64,000 nt of DNA, from positions 62,001 to 126,000 of the forward strand of contig NZ_JAJUWT010000020.1 of assembly GCF_021390395.1 (NCBI RefSeq), read 5' to 3'. A program made the position numbers and the translations under genes. The notes below the pieces were generated by a model. That model ran no database searches. It was given only the letters and a program-made list of their open reading frames with translations, and was not told the DNA's origin. The DNA comes from Saccharothrix sp. S26 (lineage in GTDB: Bacteria > Actinomycetota > Actinomycetes > Mycobacteriales > Pseudonocardiaceae). Positions 1 to 8,224 of this stretch are shown here, one piece after another (within the stretch, counting starts at the first letter, position 1; every line of letters begins with the position of its first letter).

Positions 1-20
1 GGGTGGTTGTTGGTGTGGGG

Positions 21-2075
21 TTAGTGGTGGGTGGTCAGGGCTTGGGGGAGGGGGTCGTAGCGGGTGAAGTGGCGGGTGTAGGTGCCGGTGCCCGAGGTCA
101 GGGAGCGCAGTTCCACGGCGTAGCGCAGCAGTTCGGTGGCGGGGACTTCGGCGTGGATGATCGTGTAGCCCTGGCTGTCCGCTTCGGTTCCCAGGACGCG
201 GCCTCGGCGGCTGGAGAGGTCGCCCAGGACGGTGCCCAGGTGCTCGTCGGGGAGGCGCACGGTCACTTCGTCCACTGGTTCGAGCAGACACGTTCCGCCG
301 TTGGTGGCGGCGTCCTTCAGGGCCAGGGCGCCGGCGGTTTGGAAGGCGGCGTCCGATGAGTCGACCGAGTGGGCCTTGCCGTCGACCAGTGTCACGCGGA
401 CGTCCACGACGGGATGGCCGCCTTGCAGGCCGCGTTCGAGTTGGGCGCGCACGCCCTTCTCGACGCTGGGGATGAACTGGTTCGGGATCGCGCCACCCAC
501 GATCTTGTCCACGAACTCGAAGCCGGAGCCGCGCGGTAGCGGGTCGACGACGATGTCGCACACGGCGTACTGGCCGTGGCCGCCGGACTGCTTCACGTGC
601 CGGCCGTGGCCCTTGGCCTGGGCCGCGAAGGTTTCCCGCAAGGCGACGCGTACCGGCTCGGTGTCGACTTCGGCGCCACCGGCGCGCAGGCGGGCCAGCA
701 CGACGTCCGCGTGGGCCTCGCCCATGCACCACAGCACGAGCTGGTGGGTCTCGGCGTTGCGCTCCAGCCGCAGGGTCGGGTCGCCGGCCACCAGTTTGGC
801 CAGGTTGCGCGCCAGGTTGTCCTCGTCGCTGCGGCTGCGCGGGACGACGGCCACCGGCAGCAGCGGTTCCGGCATGTCCCAGGGGGCGACCAGCAGCGGC
901 TTCTCCGGGGCGGACACCGTGTCGCCCGTTTCAGCGGAGCCGAGCTTGGTCAGCGCGCACAGGTCGCCCGCCACGCAGTACGGCACCTCGCGCAGGTTCG
1001 CACCCAACGGCGAGTAGACGTGCGCGACCCGTTCGTCCACGTCGTGGTCCTCGTGACCGCGGTCGGCCATGCCGTGACCCGACACGTGCACCGGCCGTTC
1101 CGGGCGCAGCGTCCCGGAGAACACGCGCACCAGGGACACGCGGCCGACGTACGAGTCGACCGCCGTGCGCACGACCTCGGCCACCAGGGGGCCGTTCGGG
1201 TCGGCTTCCAGGCGGGGCTGGGGGATGCCGTCGACGCCCGTCACCTCGGGCAGCGGGTGTTCCAGGGGTGAGGGGAACGCGCGGGCGATGCCGTCGAGCA
1301 GTTCCGGCAGGCCGAGGCCGGTCAACGCGCACACCGGCATCACGGGGTGGAACGAGCCGCGGGCGACGGCGGTCTCCAGGTCCGCGACGAGCGTCGCCTG
1401 GTCGATCTCCTCGCCGCCGAGGTAGCGGTCCATCAGGGTCTCGTCCTCGCTCTCCGCGATGATGCCCTCGATGAGCGCGTTGCGCTGCTCCTCGAAGCGG
1501 GGGTCGTCGGTGGTGAGCAGGTTGACCAGGCCGTCGCCGTCGGGCAGGTAGAGGGGGACCACGCCGGCGCCGAACGCCTCCTGGCACGAGGCGATCCCAC
1601 CGGGCACGTCCGCGCGCTGGTGGTCGGTGCGGGCGACCACGACGGCGCGCGGCATGCCCACCACCGCGCACTCCTCCCACAGCGCGACCGTGGCCGGGTC
1701 GACGCCTTCCGCCGCGCCGACCACGAACAGCGCCGCGTCCGCCGCGCGCAGGCCGGCCCGCAGCTCACCGACGAAGTCCGCGTAGCCGGGCGTGTCGATG
1801 AGGTTGATCTTGATGTCGCCGTGCTGGATCGGGGCGACGGCGAGACCGACCGACCGCTGCTGGCGCACCGCGGCGGGGTCGTGGTCGCACACCGTGTTGC
1901 CCTCGGTGACCGAACCCGGTCGGGTCAGCACGCCGGTGCTGGCGAGCAGGGCCTCGGCGAGCGTCGTCTTGCCGGAGCCGGACGGGCCGACCAGCACGAC
2001 GTTGCGGACCTTGGCCGGGTCGTCCACAGCGACCGCGCCTGCCGAGTGGCCGTTGTCGGAGTGTTTGCTGCCCAT
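21..2075 (-). CDS. Elongation factor G-like protein (EF-G2 type)
   Basis: 684-residue translational GTPase paralogue with the EF-G domain order: GTPase domain with P-loop GPSGSGKTT near residues 30-38, domain II, and EF-G domains III-V including the conserved [15 protein letters not shown] segment. ATG at 2075 is chosen because GGAGGG lies just upstream; a longer reading frame has no such support. The G3 motif is DTPGYADF, with Tyr where canonical EF-G has the catalytic His, and the G4 region is ARTDHQ instead of NKxD. From family knowledge, actinobacterial EF-G2 proteins bind GTP but are poor ribosome-dependent GTPases, which fits these changes. It is divergent from pdxS. It is unlikely to be the main fusA. 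Confidence 0.9.
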   Translation of the reverse strand: MGSKHSDNGHSAGAVAVDDPAKVRNVVLVGPSGSGKTTLAEALLASTGVLTRPGSVTEGNTVCDHDPAAVRQQRSVGLAVAPIQHGDIKINLIDTPGYADFVGELRAGLRAADAALFVVGAAEGVDPATVALWEECAVVGMPRAVVVARTDHQRADVPGGIASCQEAFGAGVVPLYLPDGDGLVNLLTTDDPRFEEQRNALIEGIIAESEDETLMDRYLGGEEIDQATLVADLETAVARGSFHPVMPVCALTGLGLPELLDGIARAFPSPLEHPLPEVTGVDGIPQPRLEADPNGPLVAEVVRTAVDSYVGRVSLVRVFSGTLRPERPVHVSGHGMADRGHEDHDVDERVAHVYSPLGANLREVPYCVAGDLCALTKLGSAETGDTVSAPEKPLLVAPWDMPEPLLPVAVVPRSRSDEDNLARNLAKLVAGDPTLRLERNAETHQLVLWCMGEAHADVVLARLRAGGAEVDTEPVRVALRETFAAQAKGHGRHVKQSGGHGQYAVCDIVVDPLPRGSGFEFVDKIVGGAIPNQFIPSVEKGVRAQLERGLQGGHPVVDVRVTLVDGKAHSVDSSDAAFQTAGALALKDAATNGGTCLLEPVDEVTVRLPDEHLGTVLGDLSSRRGRVLGTEADSQGYTIIHAEVPATELLRYAVELRSLTSGTGTYTRHFTRYDPLPQALTTHH

Positions 2076-2361
2076 CGGGACCACCCTCCACAAGTATTTA
2101 GTGTCCGATCTCACACCCGTCGGCCGTGGTGGACAACCCCAACCGGCCACACCCAACCCGGCAGGAGGAATCCGGGCGAACGTCGTGACCGGTTGCCGTG
2201 CCACCGGCGGCCGCCCGGCTGTTCCAACGGGTGGCGTACGCCACTACCTGCGGAGGGAGGGAAAGTGGCCTGCCGAGATCGGGCTGGATTGGCATGCTTC
2301 GGCGGTCCACGTCGGCCGTACCATGAGCGGTGTTCGCCCCCTACTTCGAGAAAGGCTGGTC
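2076..2361. promoter_or_regulatory. Divergent intergenic region, EF-G-like gene / pdxS
   Basis: This 286-bp gap separates two divergent genes, so it must hold both promoters. The part next to the EF-G-like gene is AT-richer (around 2090-2105). I cannot fix -35/-10 boxes with confidence. No MocR/PdxR regulator gene, which often controls pdxST divergently, is present here. Confidence 0.4.
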
Positions 2362-3270
2362 GTGACCACTTCACCCGACGCCGGCACCCAGGTCACCGGC
2401 ACTTCCCGCGTCAAGCGGGGCATGGCGGAGATGCTCAAGGGCGGCGTGATCATGGACGTGGTCAACGCCGAGCAGGCCAAGATCGCCGAGGACGCGGGCG
2501 CCGTGGCCGTCATGGCGCTGGAGCGGGTGCCCGCCGACATCCGCGCGCAGGGCGGCGTGTCCCGGATGAGCGACCCGGACATGATCGACGGCATCATCGA
2601 CGCGGTGTCGATCCCGGTGATGGCCAAGGCCCGCATCGGCCACTTCGTCGAGGCGCAGGTGCTGCAGTCCCTCGGCGTGGACTACATCGACGAGTCCGAG
2701 GTGCTGACCCCGGCCGACTACGCCAACCACATCGACAAGTGGCAGTTCACCGTGCCGTTCGTGTGCGGTGCGACGAACCTGGGCGAGGCGCTGCGCCGCA
2801 TCACCGAGGGCGCGGCGATGATCCGCTCCAAGGGTGAGGCCGGCACGGGTGACGTCTCCAACGCCACCACGCACATGCGCAAGATCCGCGCGGAGATCCT
2901 GAGGTTGCAGAACCTGCCCGCCGACGAGCTCTACGTCGCGGCCAAGGAGCTCCAGGCCCCGTACGAGCTGGTCCGCGAGGTGGCGGAGGCGGGCAAGCTG
3001 CCGGTCGTGCTGTTCACCGCGGGCGGCATCGCCACGCCGGCCGACGCGGCGATGATGATGCAGCTCGGCGCGGAGGGCGTGTTCGTCGGCTCGGGCATCT
3101 TCAAGTCCGGCAACCCGGCGCAGCGCGCGGAGGCGATCGTGAAGGCGACGACCTTCTACGACGACCCGGACGTGATCGCGAAGGTGTCGCGCGGCCTCGG
3201 TGAGGCCATGGTCGGCATCAACGTCGACGAGATCCCGGAGCCGCACCGCCTGGCCGAGCGCGGCTGGTAA
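2362..3270 (+). CDS. pdxS: Pyridoxal 5'-phosphate synthase, lyase subunit PdxS
   Basis: 302-residue PdxS of normal length. It condenses ribose 5-phosphate, glyceraldehyde 3-phosphate and ammonia to PLP in a complex with the glutaminase PdxT. The (beta/alpha)8 family hallmarks are present: [34 protein letters not shown], the [13 protein letters not shown] and [13 protein letters not shown] lysine regions, [11 protein letters not shown] and [19 protein letters not shown] at 2362 is preferred (AAAGG upstream); an in-frame ATG at 2323 would add 13 residues. A strong hairpin follows at once. Its partner pdxT lies 7.7 kb downstream, an unusual separation. Confidence 0.96.
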   Translation: MTTSPDAGTQVTGTSRVKRGMAEMLKGGVIMDVVNAEQAKIAEDAGAVAVMALERVPADIRAQGGVSRMSDPDMIDGIIDAVSIPVMAKARIGHFVEAQVLQSLGVDYIDESEVLTPADYANHIDKWQFTVPFVCGATNLGEALRRITEGAAMIRSKGEAGTGDVSNATTHMRKIRAEILRLQNLPADELYVAAKELQAPYELVREVAEAGKLPVVLFTAGGIATPADAAMMMQLGAEGVFVGSGIFKSGNPAQRAEAIVKATTFYDDPDVIAKVSRGLGEAMVGINVDEIPEPHRLAERGW

Positions 3271-3279
3271 GGCCCATCC

Positions 3280-3317
3280 GACCGCGGCCCACCGGGGACT
3301 CCCGGCGGGCCGCGGTC
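3280..3317. terminator. Hairpin terminator after pdxS
   Basis: GACCGCGGCCC (3280-3290) pairs perfectly with GGGCCGCGGTC (3307-3317). Inside, CCGGG (3292-3296) pairs with CCCGG (3301-3305) around a four-base loop. It starts 9 bp after the pdxS stop. There is no U-tract, as is common in actinomycetes. Confidence 0.7.
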
Positions 3318-3324
3318 GTGGCGT

Positions 3325-3470
3325 TCACGGGGTCGGGGGCGTCGACGGCTGGTCCGCCACCCGGACGAGCAGGTCGCGCAGGTAGCCGGCCAGCGGCATG
3401 TCCTGCTCCTTCGCGCGCCGGCGCAGGACCTCGATGTGCATCGGTCGAACCGGCGCCTGGCTGGATCGCT
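3325..3470 (-). pseudogene. Remnant of a FitA/VapB-like ribbon-helix-helix antitoxin
   Basis: The frame ends in a 38-residue stretch from ATG 3441 that reads like the C-terminal two thirds of a FitA-type antitoxin: HIEVLRRRAKEQDMPLAGYL, then RDLLVRVA. Residues just upstream (VRPMH) still resemble the VRDVPDDVH start of such proteins, but the first strand and a proper start are missing, and no toxin gene adjoins. I infer a truncated relic, or a very short protein if ATG 3441 is used. The call rests on motif memory only. Confidence 0.45.
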
Positions 3471-3482
3471 CGAACGCGTGGG

Positions 3483-4040
3483 TCAGACGTGCTCCGAGAC
3501 CAGCAGGGCGGACGTGCCCGGTTCGAGTGCCTGGGCGGTGTGCGGGATGTCGCCGGGGTAGAGCAGGTAGTCGCCGGGGCCCAGTTCGACCGGTTCGGCC
3601 CGCGGTCCGGCCAGCATGCGGCCGCTGCTGACGATCACGTGCTCCACGGTGCCCGGCATGTGCGGTTCGGAGTCGCGCGGTGGGCCCGGTTCCAGGTTGA
3701 GCAGGTAGATGTCCCGGCGCGCGCCCGGTGGGCACGAGGCCAGCAGGGTCGCCGTGTAGTGGGCTCGTTCGGAGTAGATCGCCGGGCCTTCGCCCGCGCG
3801 GATCACCCGGACGCGGGGCGTGGGCGGGTCGACCAGGCGCGAGAACGGCACGCCCAGCGCCACGCCGAGCGCCCAGAGGGTCTCCACGCTGGGGTTGCCG
3901 CTGCCCGACTCCAGCTGCGACAACGTGGACTTCGCGATGCCCGCGCGCTTGGCCAGCTCGCTCAACGACAGCCCGACGCGTTCCCGCTCGCGGCGCAGCG
4001 ACGCGGCGATGACGTCGAGCGGCGCGCCTGTGTTCGACAT
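3483..4040 (-). CDS. XRE-family regulator with C-terminal cupin domain
   Basis: 185 residues. An N-terminal helix-turn-helix (LSLSELAKRAGIAKSTLSQLE, about residues 25-45) is followed by a cupin sensing domain (EHVIVSSGRMLAG and GPGDYLLYPGDIPHTAQALE, about residues 120-170). This is the PuuR/SutR-like class that senses small metabolites. It is divergent from azlCD, the common arrangement for a regulator of AzlC-type amino-acid exporters. Start ATG 4040 is chosen by homology of the N-terminus; a GTG at 4070 would add 10 residues and has an AGGGAG too close to it. Two matching inverted repeats lie between it and azlC. Confidence 0.88.
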   Translation of the reverse strand: MSNTGAPLDVIAASLRRERERVGLSLSELAKRAGIAKSTLSQLESGSGNPSVETLWALGVALGVPFSRLVDPPTPRVRVIRAGEGPAIYSERAHYTATLLASCPPGARRDIYLLNLEPGPPRDSEPHMPGTVEHVIVSSGRMLAGPRAEPVELGPGDYLLYPGDIPHTAQALEPGTSALLVSEHV

Positions 4041-4052
4041 GACAGTCCAATC

Positions 4053-4117
4053 GTTCGGCTTGACGAACACTCTCCCTGGTGTTCATCGTAAGAGACGATG
4101 CGTTCGACATGGCGAAC
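4053..4117. promoter_or_regulatory. Paired inverted-repeat operators between XRE-cupin gene and azlC
   Basis: GTTCG-N6-CGAAC occurs twice with the same half-sites and spacer length, at 4053-4068 and 4102-4117; centres are 49 bp apart. A third inverted repeat, CATCG-N7-CGATG (4084-4100), sits between them. The downstream site overlaps the first azlC codons. I infer binding by the neighbouring XRE-cupin regulator. Confidence 0.55.
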
Positions 4118-4775
4118 CCTTGATGCCGAGCTGCTGCGTGACGTCGCCGCGGTGGCCGCCGGCGCCGCGGTCAGCGGCGCCTCGTTCGGCGCGATCTCGA
4201 CCGGCGCGGGCCTGCCCTGGTGGTTGCCCGTGGTGATGTCGCTGCTGGTCTTCGCGGGTGGCTCGCAGTTCATGGCGGTCGGCGTGGTCGCCGCGGGCGG
4301 CAGTCCCGCGGCGGCGGTGCTGGCGGGGCTGCTGCTCAACGTCCGGCACCTGCCGTTCGGCCTGGCGGTCGGCGACGTGCTCGGCAAGGGCCTCGTGCAG
4401 CGGCTCGTCGGCAGCCACCTGCTGATCGACGAGACGACCGCGTTCGCGCTGGCCCAGAGCGACCCGCGCAAGGCCAAGGCCGCCTACTGGTCGTGCGGCG
4501 TCGCGCTGTTCCTCGCCTGGAACGTCGCCGTGGTCGCGGGCGCGCTGGTCGGCCGGAACATCGGCGACCCGGCCGCCTTCGGGCTGGACGCGGCGTTCCC
4601 GGCGGCACTGCTCGCGCTGCTGCTGCCCGCGCTCAAGGACAGGGCCACCCGGCACGCCGCGCTGCTCGGCGCGGCCATCGCGCTGGCCACCACGCCGTTG
4701 CTGCCCGCGGGCGTCCCGGTGCTGGTCGCGCTGGGCGGCCTGCTGGTCACCGCACGACAGGGGGAGAAGGCGTGA
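4098..4775 (+). CDS. azlC: AzlC-type branched-chain amino acid exporter, large subunit
   Basis: 225-residue membrane protein with the AzlC signature near the N-terminus (VSGASFGAISTG, then LVFAGGSQFMAVG) and several hydrophobic helices. With AzlD it forms a two-subunit exporter for branched-chain and related amino acids. ATG at 4098 gives the usual N-terminus (MRSTWRTLD). The 3' end overlaps azlD by 4 bp (GTGA), so the two are translationally coupled. A divergent XRE-cupin gene probably regulates it through the paired operators that straddle this start. Confidence 0.92.
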   Translation: MRSTWRTLDAELLRDVAAVAAGAAVSGASFGAISTGAGLPWWLPVVMSLLVFAGGSQFMAVGVVAAGGSPAAAVLAGLLLNVRHLPFGLAVGDVLGKGLVQRLVGSHLLIDETTAFALAQSDPRKAKAAYWSCGVALFLAWNVAVVAGALVGRNIGDPAAFGLDAAFPAALLALLLPALKDRATRHAALLGAAIALATTPLLPAGVPVLVALGGLLVTARQGEKA

Positions 4776-5080
4776 CGCTGGCCGCCGTCCTGGTGCTCGC
4801 CGCGGGCACGTACGCGTTCCGCCTGGCCGGGCCGCTGCTGCGCGACCGCCTGACGCTGTCCGAGCGGGTGAAGCTGCTGATGTCGACCTCGGCGACCGTG
4901 CTGCTGTTCGCCCTGGTGGCGACGTCGTCGCTGACCAAGGGTCAGGGGTTCGCGGGCCTGGCGCTGCCCCTCGGGGTGCTGGTCGGCGGGGTGGCCGCGT
5001 GGCGCAAGGCGCCGTTCGTGGTGGTGGTCGTGCTGGCCGCGGCGACCACGGCCGGCCTGCGGTTCGTCGGCGTGCCGTAA
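4772..5080 (+). CDS. azlD: AzlD-type transporter small subunit
   Basis: 102-residue protein with about three or four transmembrane helices, typical length for AzlD. It begins TLAAVLVLAAGTYAFRLAGP, matching the family's N-terminal TYxxRxxG pattern. GTG 4772 overlaps the azlC stop (GTGA), and GGGGGAGAAGG lies just upstream. It is the essential partner of AzlC. It ends 4 bp before the convergent DUF6292 gene. Confidence 0.92.
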   Translation: MTLAAVLVLAAGTYAFRLAGPLLRDRLTLSERVKLLMSTSATVLLFALVATSSLTKGQGFAGLALPLGVLVGGVAAWRKAPFVVVVVLAAATTAGLRFVGVP

Positions 5081-5084
5081 CGGC

Positions 5085-5471
5085 CTACAAGTACTCCCTC
5101 AGCCGGGCGGCGAGCTCATGGCGGTCCTGCCTCGCGTCGGGGTCCGGCTCGGGGCCGCCGGGCTTGCCCGCCAGCACGTCGCGCACGAACCGCGCCACCT
5201 CACCCGGCGGCGGCACGAGCGGCGGGCCGAAGTGCGCCAGCGTGATCGGCTTCTCCGCCGGGTCCGTCTCCACCGCGATCGACCAGCCTCGCCGCTCGTT
5301 CCACAGCAGCATCAGGTCCGGCCCCGGGCCCTCCAGCCCGAGGTAGGCGGTGGCGGTGTCGCTGACCTCGAACTCGGTGCCCTCCGGTGGCACGCCGACC
5401 TCCTCGGCCACCGCCCGGACGTACCGGGCCAGCCCGAGGCTGATCACCGCGCTGTCGTCGCTCTCCGCCAT
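5085..5471 (-). CDS. DUF6292 family protein
   Basis: 128 residues with the DUF6292 pattern: LARYVRAVAEEVGVPPEGTE, then SDTATAYLGL, LMLLWNERRGWSIAVETDP and VARFV. The family is common in Pseudonocardiaceae and has no established function. ATG 5471 is chosen because AGGGAGAGG stands 7 bp upstream; an in-frame ATG at 5495 overlaps the stop of the acyl-CoA dehydrogenase (ATGA) and would add 8 residues. It is in operon with that gene. The product is soluble with no signal peptide. Confidence 0.8.
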   Translation of the reverse strand: MAESDDSAVISLGLARYVRAVAEEVGVPPEGTEFEVSDTATAYLGLEGPGPDLMLLWNERRGWSIAVETDPAEKPITLAHFGPPLVPPPGEVARFVRDVLAGKPGGPEPDPDARQDRHELAARLREYL

Positions 5472-5491
5472 TCCCCGACCTCTCCCTGGGC

Positions 5492-7351
5492 TCATCCGGC
5501 GATCGGGGCGGTGAGCCACGTCTCCGGGATGCCGAACGCGTCCACCAACGTGCGCGCGTGCGGGCGCAGCCTGCCGCACAGCTCGTTGACCGCCTGCGAC
5601 ACCGCCTTGGACCGCTGCGGCGACAGCCGGCCGTGCTCCAGGAACCACGCCCGGTCCGCCTCGATCGTGCTCAACGCGTACAGGTCGCACACCTGGTCCA
5701 GCAGCGCCGTCGCCTCCGGGTCCGCGCACCGGTCCACCGCCGCCACGAACGCCTCCAGCACGACCCGGTCCACGTGGACGCGCGCGGCGTGCAGCACGTG
5801 GTCCTGCGCGGCGTTGAACACGTCGAACGCGTCGTCCCGCGAGGCGCGCCGCAACCGCCGCGCCAACCCCTCCAGCACGTGCTTCTCGCGGTCCTCGAAC
5901 TGCCGCACCTGCCAGCCCCGGTCCAGCAACGCGTCCGAGCTGCCCGACACCAGCCGGTCGATGATCGCCCGCGCCGCCGTCCGCTCGATCACCACGCCCA
6001 CCGCCTGATCGGCCACGAACCGGATCATGCCCCACTGGTCGAGGTCGCCGACGTGGTCGCGGTAGCTGGTCAACAGCCCCTTCGCGACCAGTTGGAGCAG
6101 CACGGTGTTGTCGCCCTCGAACGTGGTGAACACGTCCGTGTCCGCCTTCAACCCGGCGATCAGGTTCTCCGACAGGTACCCGGCCCCGCCGCACGCCTCG
6201 CGGCACGTCTGGATGGTCCGCGTGGCGTGCCAGGTGGCCACCGCCTTGAGCCCGGCCGCCCGCGACTCCAGCTCCCGCTGCTGCCGGTCGTCGGCCACGT
6301 CGTGCAGCGCCGAGACCATCTCCTCCTGCGCGAAGTGCAGCGCGTACGTGGTCGCCAGCGCGGGCAGCAGTCGCCGCTGGTGCGCCAGGTAGTCCAGCAC
6401 CACGACCTCCTCACCGGTGTCGGGTCGGGTGAACTGCCGCCGCGCGTCGCCGTAGCGGATGGCCAGCGCCAACGCCTTCTTCGTCGCGCTGCCCGCGCCG
6501 CCCGCCACGCTGATCCGGCCGCGCACCAACGTGCCGAGCATGGTGAAGAAGCGGCGGCCGTCGCCCTCGACCGGGCTGGAGTACGTGCCGTCCGCCGCCA
6601 CGTCGCCGTACCGGTTGAGCAGGTTCGCCCTGGGCACGCGCACGTGGTCGAACCACAGCCGCCCGTTGTCCACGCCGTTCAGCCCGGCCTTCGGCCCGCA
6701 GTCCTCGATCCGCACGCCGGGCATCGGCGCGCCCGTGTCGTCCCGGATCGGCACCAGCAACGCGTGCACGCCGTGCGTGACGCCACCGGTCACCAACTGC
6801 GCGAACACCACCGCCATCCGCCCGTCACGCGCGGCGTTGCCGATGTAGTCCTTGCGGGCGGACGGGTCCGGCGTGTCGACCACGAACTCCTCGGTGTCCG
6901 GGTCGTAGGTCGCCGTCGTCCGCAGGTGCTGCACGTCGGAGCCGTGCCCGGTCTCGGTCATCGCGAAGCAGCCGGGCAGCTCCAGGCTCATGATCGCGGG
7001 CAGGTAGCGGTCGTGGTGCTCGGCCGTGCCCAGCGCCTGCACCGCGCCGCCGAACAGGCCCCACTGCACGCCCGCCTTGACCATGAGCGACAGGTCGCCG
7101 AACCCCAGCACCTCGAACGCGACCACCGAGCCGCCCACGTCGTCGTGCCCGCCGTACCGGGCGGGGAACCCGGTCAACGGGTGGCCGCCGGCGGCCAACG
7201 CCCGCAGCTGCTCCAGCACCCAGGCCCGGTACTCCTCGCGCTCGAGGTCGGGCGCGGGCTTCAGCTCGCCGAGCAGGTCCATGGAGCGGCGGCGCAACGA
7301 CGCCCACCGGCCGTCGAGCAGCTCACGCAACGCTTCGGTCCCCATGGTCAT
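5492..7351 (-). CDS. Acyl-CoA dehydrogenase / acyl-CoA oxidase family protein
   Basis: 619-residue flavoprotein, longer than the 380-residue dehydrogenases and close to acyl-CoA oxidase size. CFAMTETGHGSDVQ (FAD/substrate loop), QTCREACGGAGYLSENLI and TTFEGDNTVLLQ, the last carrying the catalytic Glu of the oxidase subgroup, are all present. The predicted reaction is alpha,beta-dehydrogenation of an acyl-CoA. Start ATG 7351 is favoured (GAGG upstream); ATG 7345 and a GTG at 7360 are alternatives, the last carrying a rare TTA as second codon. It is the first gene of an operon with the DUF6292 gene. Substrate unknown. Confidence 0.88.
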   Translation of the reverse strand: MTMGTEALRELLDGRWASLRRRSMDLLGELKPAPDLEREEYRAWVLEQLRALAAGGHPLTGFPARYGGHDDVGGSVVAFEVLGFGDLSLMVKAGVQWGLFGGAVQALGTAEHHDRYLPAIMSLELPGCFAMTETGHGSDVQHLRTTATYDPDTEEFVVDTPDPSARKDYIGNAARDGRMAVVFAQLVTGGVTHGVHALLVPIRDDTGAPMPGVRIEDCGPKAGLNGVDNGRLWFDHVRVPRANLLNRYGDVAADGTYSSPVEGDGRRFFTMLGTLVRGRISVAGGAGSATKKALALAIRYGDARRQFTRPDTGEEVVVLDYLAHQRRLLPALATTYALHFAQEEMVSALHDVADDRQQRELESRAAGLKAVATWHATRTIQTCREACGGAGYLSENLIAGLKADTDVFTTFEGDNTVLLQLVAKGLLTSYRDHVGDLDQWGMIRFVADQAVGVVIERTAARAIIDRLVSGSSDALLDRGWQVRQFEDREKHVLEGLARRLRRASRDDAFDVFNAAQDHVLHAARVHVDRVVLEAFVAAVDRCADPEATALLDQVCDLYALSTIEADRAWFLEHGRLSPQRSKAVSQAVNELCGRLRPHARTLVDAFGIPETWLTAPIAG

Positions 7352-7521
7352 TGTTAACACAGCCTCACGTCACCGGCTCGACGGCCACCCCCTCACGGCC
7401 CACTTCGCGCCGATGACGTCCATGGCCGGCTCGACCGGGCAGTGGTACCGCGTCCTGCGCACGTTCATGCACCACGAAGCACGTACTGGTCGGCTCCGAC
7501 CGCGGGTGTTCGACTGACCGC

Positions 7522-7665
7522 GTGATCATCGAGTGCACGGGTCGCCGGGTGCCCGCCGACCGCGTCGGGGCGTTCGAGGCCGCGTTCCGCCGCGCCCGAG
7601 TGCCACGACTTCGAGCTGACCCGTGCCGTCGCGGGACTGGGGCACCGTGCGGCGGTGGCGGGGCC
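7522..7665 (+). pseudogene. Frameshifted remnant of an ABM-type monooxygenase
   Basis: From GTG 7522 the frame reads IIECTGRRVPADRVGAFEAA, followed by FRRA, like the start of a small antibiotic-biosynthesis-monooxygenase (ABM, ferredoxin-like) protein. About 75 bp on, a different frame reads ECHDFELTRAV, matching the next conserved ABM strand (typically CLDYELTR). About ten intervening residues and the reading frame are lost, and the C-terminal half is gone where the convergent Lrp gene ends. It is therefore a decayed gene. The family call is from memory of the pattern. Confidence 0.5.
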
Positions 7666-7676
7666 GACGGCCCGCG

Positions 7677-8150
7677 TCACGCACGGCGGTCGGTGTCGGT
7701 GGGGGGCACGGTGTGCTTGCGGACGTGCTGGAACAGCAGGTTGGTCTGCACCTCGCTGACCTCGCGGCGGGTGGTGAAGCGGTCCAGCACCAGGCGTTGC
7801 AGGTGGGCCGTGTCGGCGACGGCGACGTGCACCAGGAAGTCTTCCGGGCCGGCCACGTGCGACAGCGCCAGCACCTCCGGCAGGGTCAGCACGTAGTCCA
7901 TGAACGGCTCCACGATCGCCCTCGTGTGCGGGCGGACCCGGACCGCGATGATCGCCTGCACCGGCCGTCCCATCGCGGCCAGGTCGACCTCCGCGTGGTA
8001 GCCGGTGATCACGCCCCGCTCGCGCAGCGACCGGTGCCGGACCACGCACGTGGAGGCGGCCACGTTGACGCGGTCGGCCAGCTCCTTGTTGGGCAGCCGA
8101 GCGTCCTTCTGCAACTCCTGCACGATCGCCGCGTCCACCGAATCCAACAC
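7677..8150 (-). CDS. Lrp/AsnC family transcriptional regulator
   Basis: 157 residues: N-terminal winged helix-turn-helix (DAAIVQELQKDARLPNKELA, then an RVNVAASTCVVRHRSLRERG recognition region) and a C-terminal RAM ligand-binding domain (VLALSHVAGPEDFLVHVAV). GTG 8150 has AGAGGGG 7 bp upstream. It is divergent from a Cys/Met-metabolism PLP enzyme, with a perfect 6-bp inverted repeat between them. By family precedent it would sense an amino acid, perhaps methionine or cysteine, and control the divergent gene and the amino-acid permease behind it. Confidence 0.92.
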   Translation of the reverse strand: MLDSVDAAIVQELQKDARLPNKELADRVNVAASTCVVRHRSLRERGVITGYHAEVDLAAMGRPVQAIIAVRVRPHTRAIVEPFMDYVLTLPEVLALSHVAGPEDFLVHVAVADTAHLQRLVLDRFTTRREVSEVQTNLLFQHVRKHTVPPTDTDRRA

Positions 8151-8177
8151 GCCGAACCCCTCTCGCGGCCGAAGAAC

Positions 8178-8196
8178 CTGCGGAAGTTTCCCGCAG
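8178..8196. promoter_or_regulatory. Candidate Lrp operator
   Basis: CTGCGG-N7-CCGCAG is a perfect inverted repeat in the 74-bp gap between the Lrp gene and the divergent PLP-enzyme gene. The A/T-leaning centre suits Lrp-type sites. Assigning it to this regulator is inference. Confidence 0.45.
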
Positions 8197-8224
8197 ACGC
8201 CGACGATACGTCCAAGATTCGCCC

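Noticed and set aside
3325-4110. Full 261-codon minus-strand frame ending in the antitoxin-like stretch
   Set aside because: Only the last 40 or so codons resemble a protein family; the rest is an off-frame reading of the XRE-cupin gene on the same strand.
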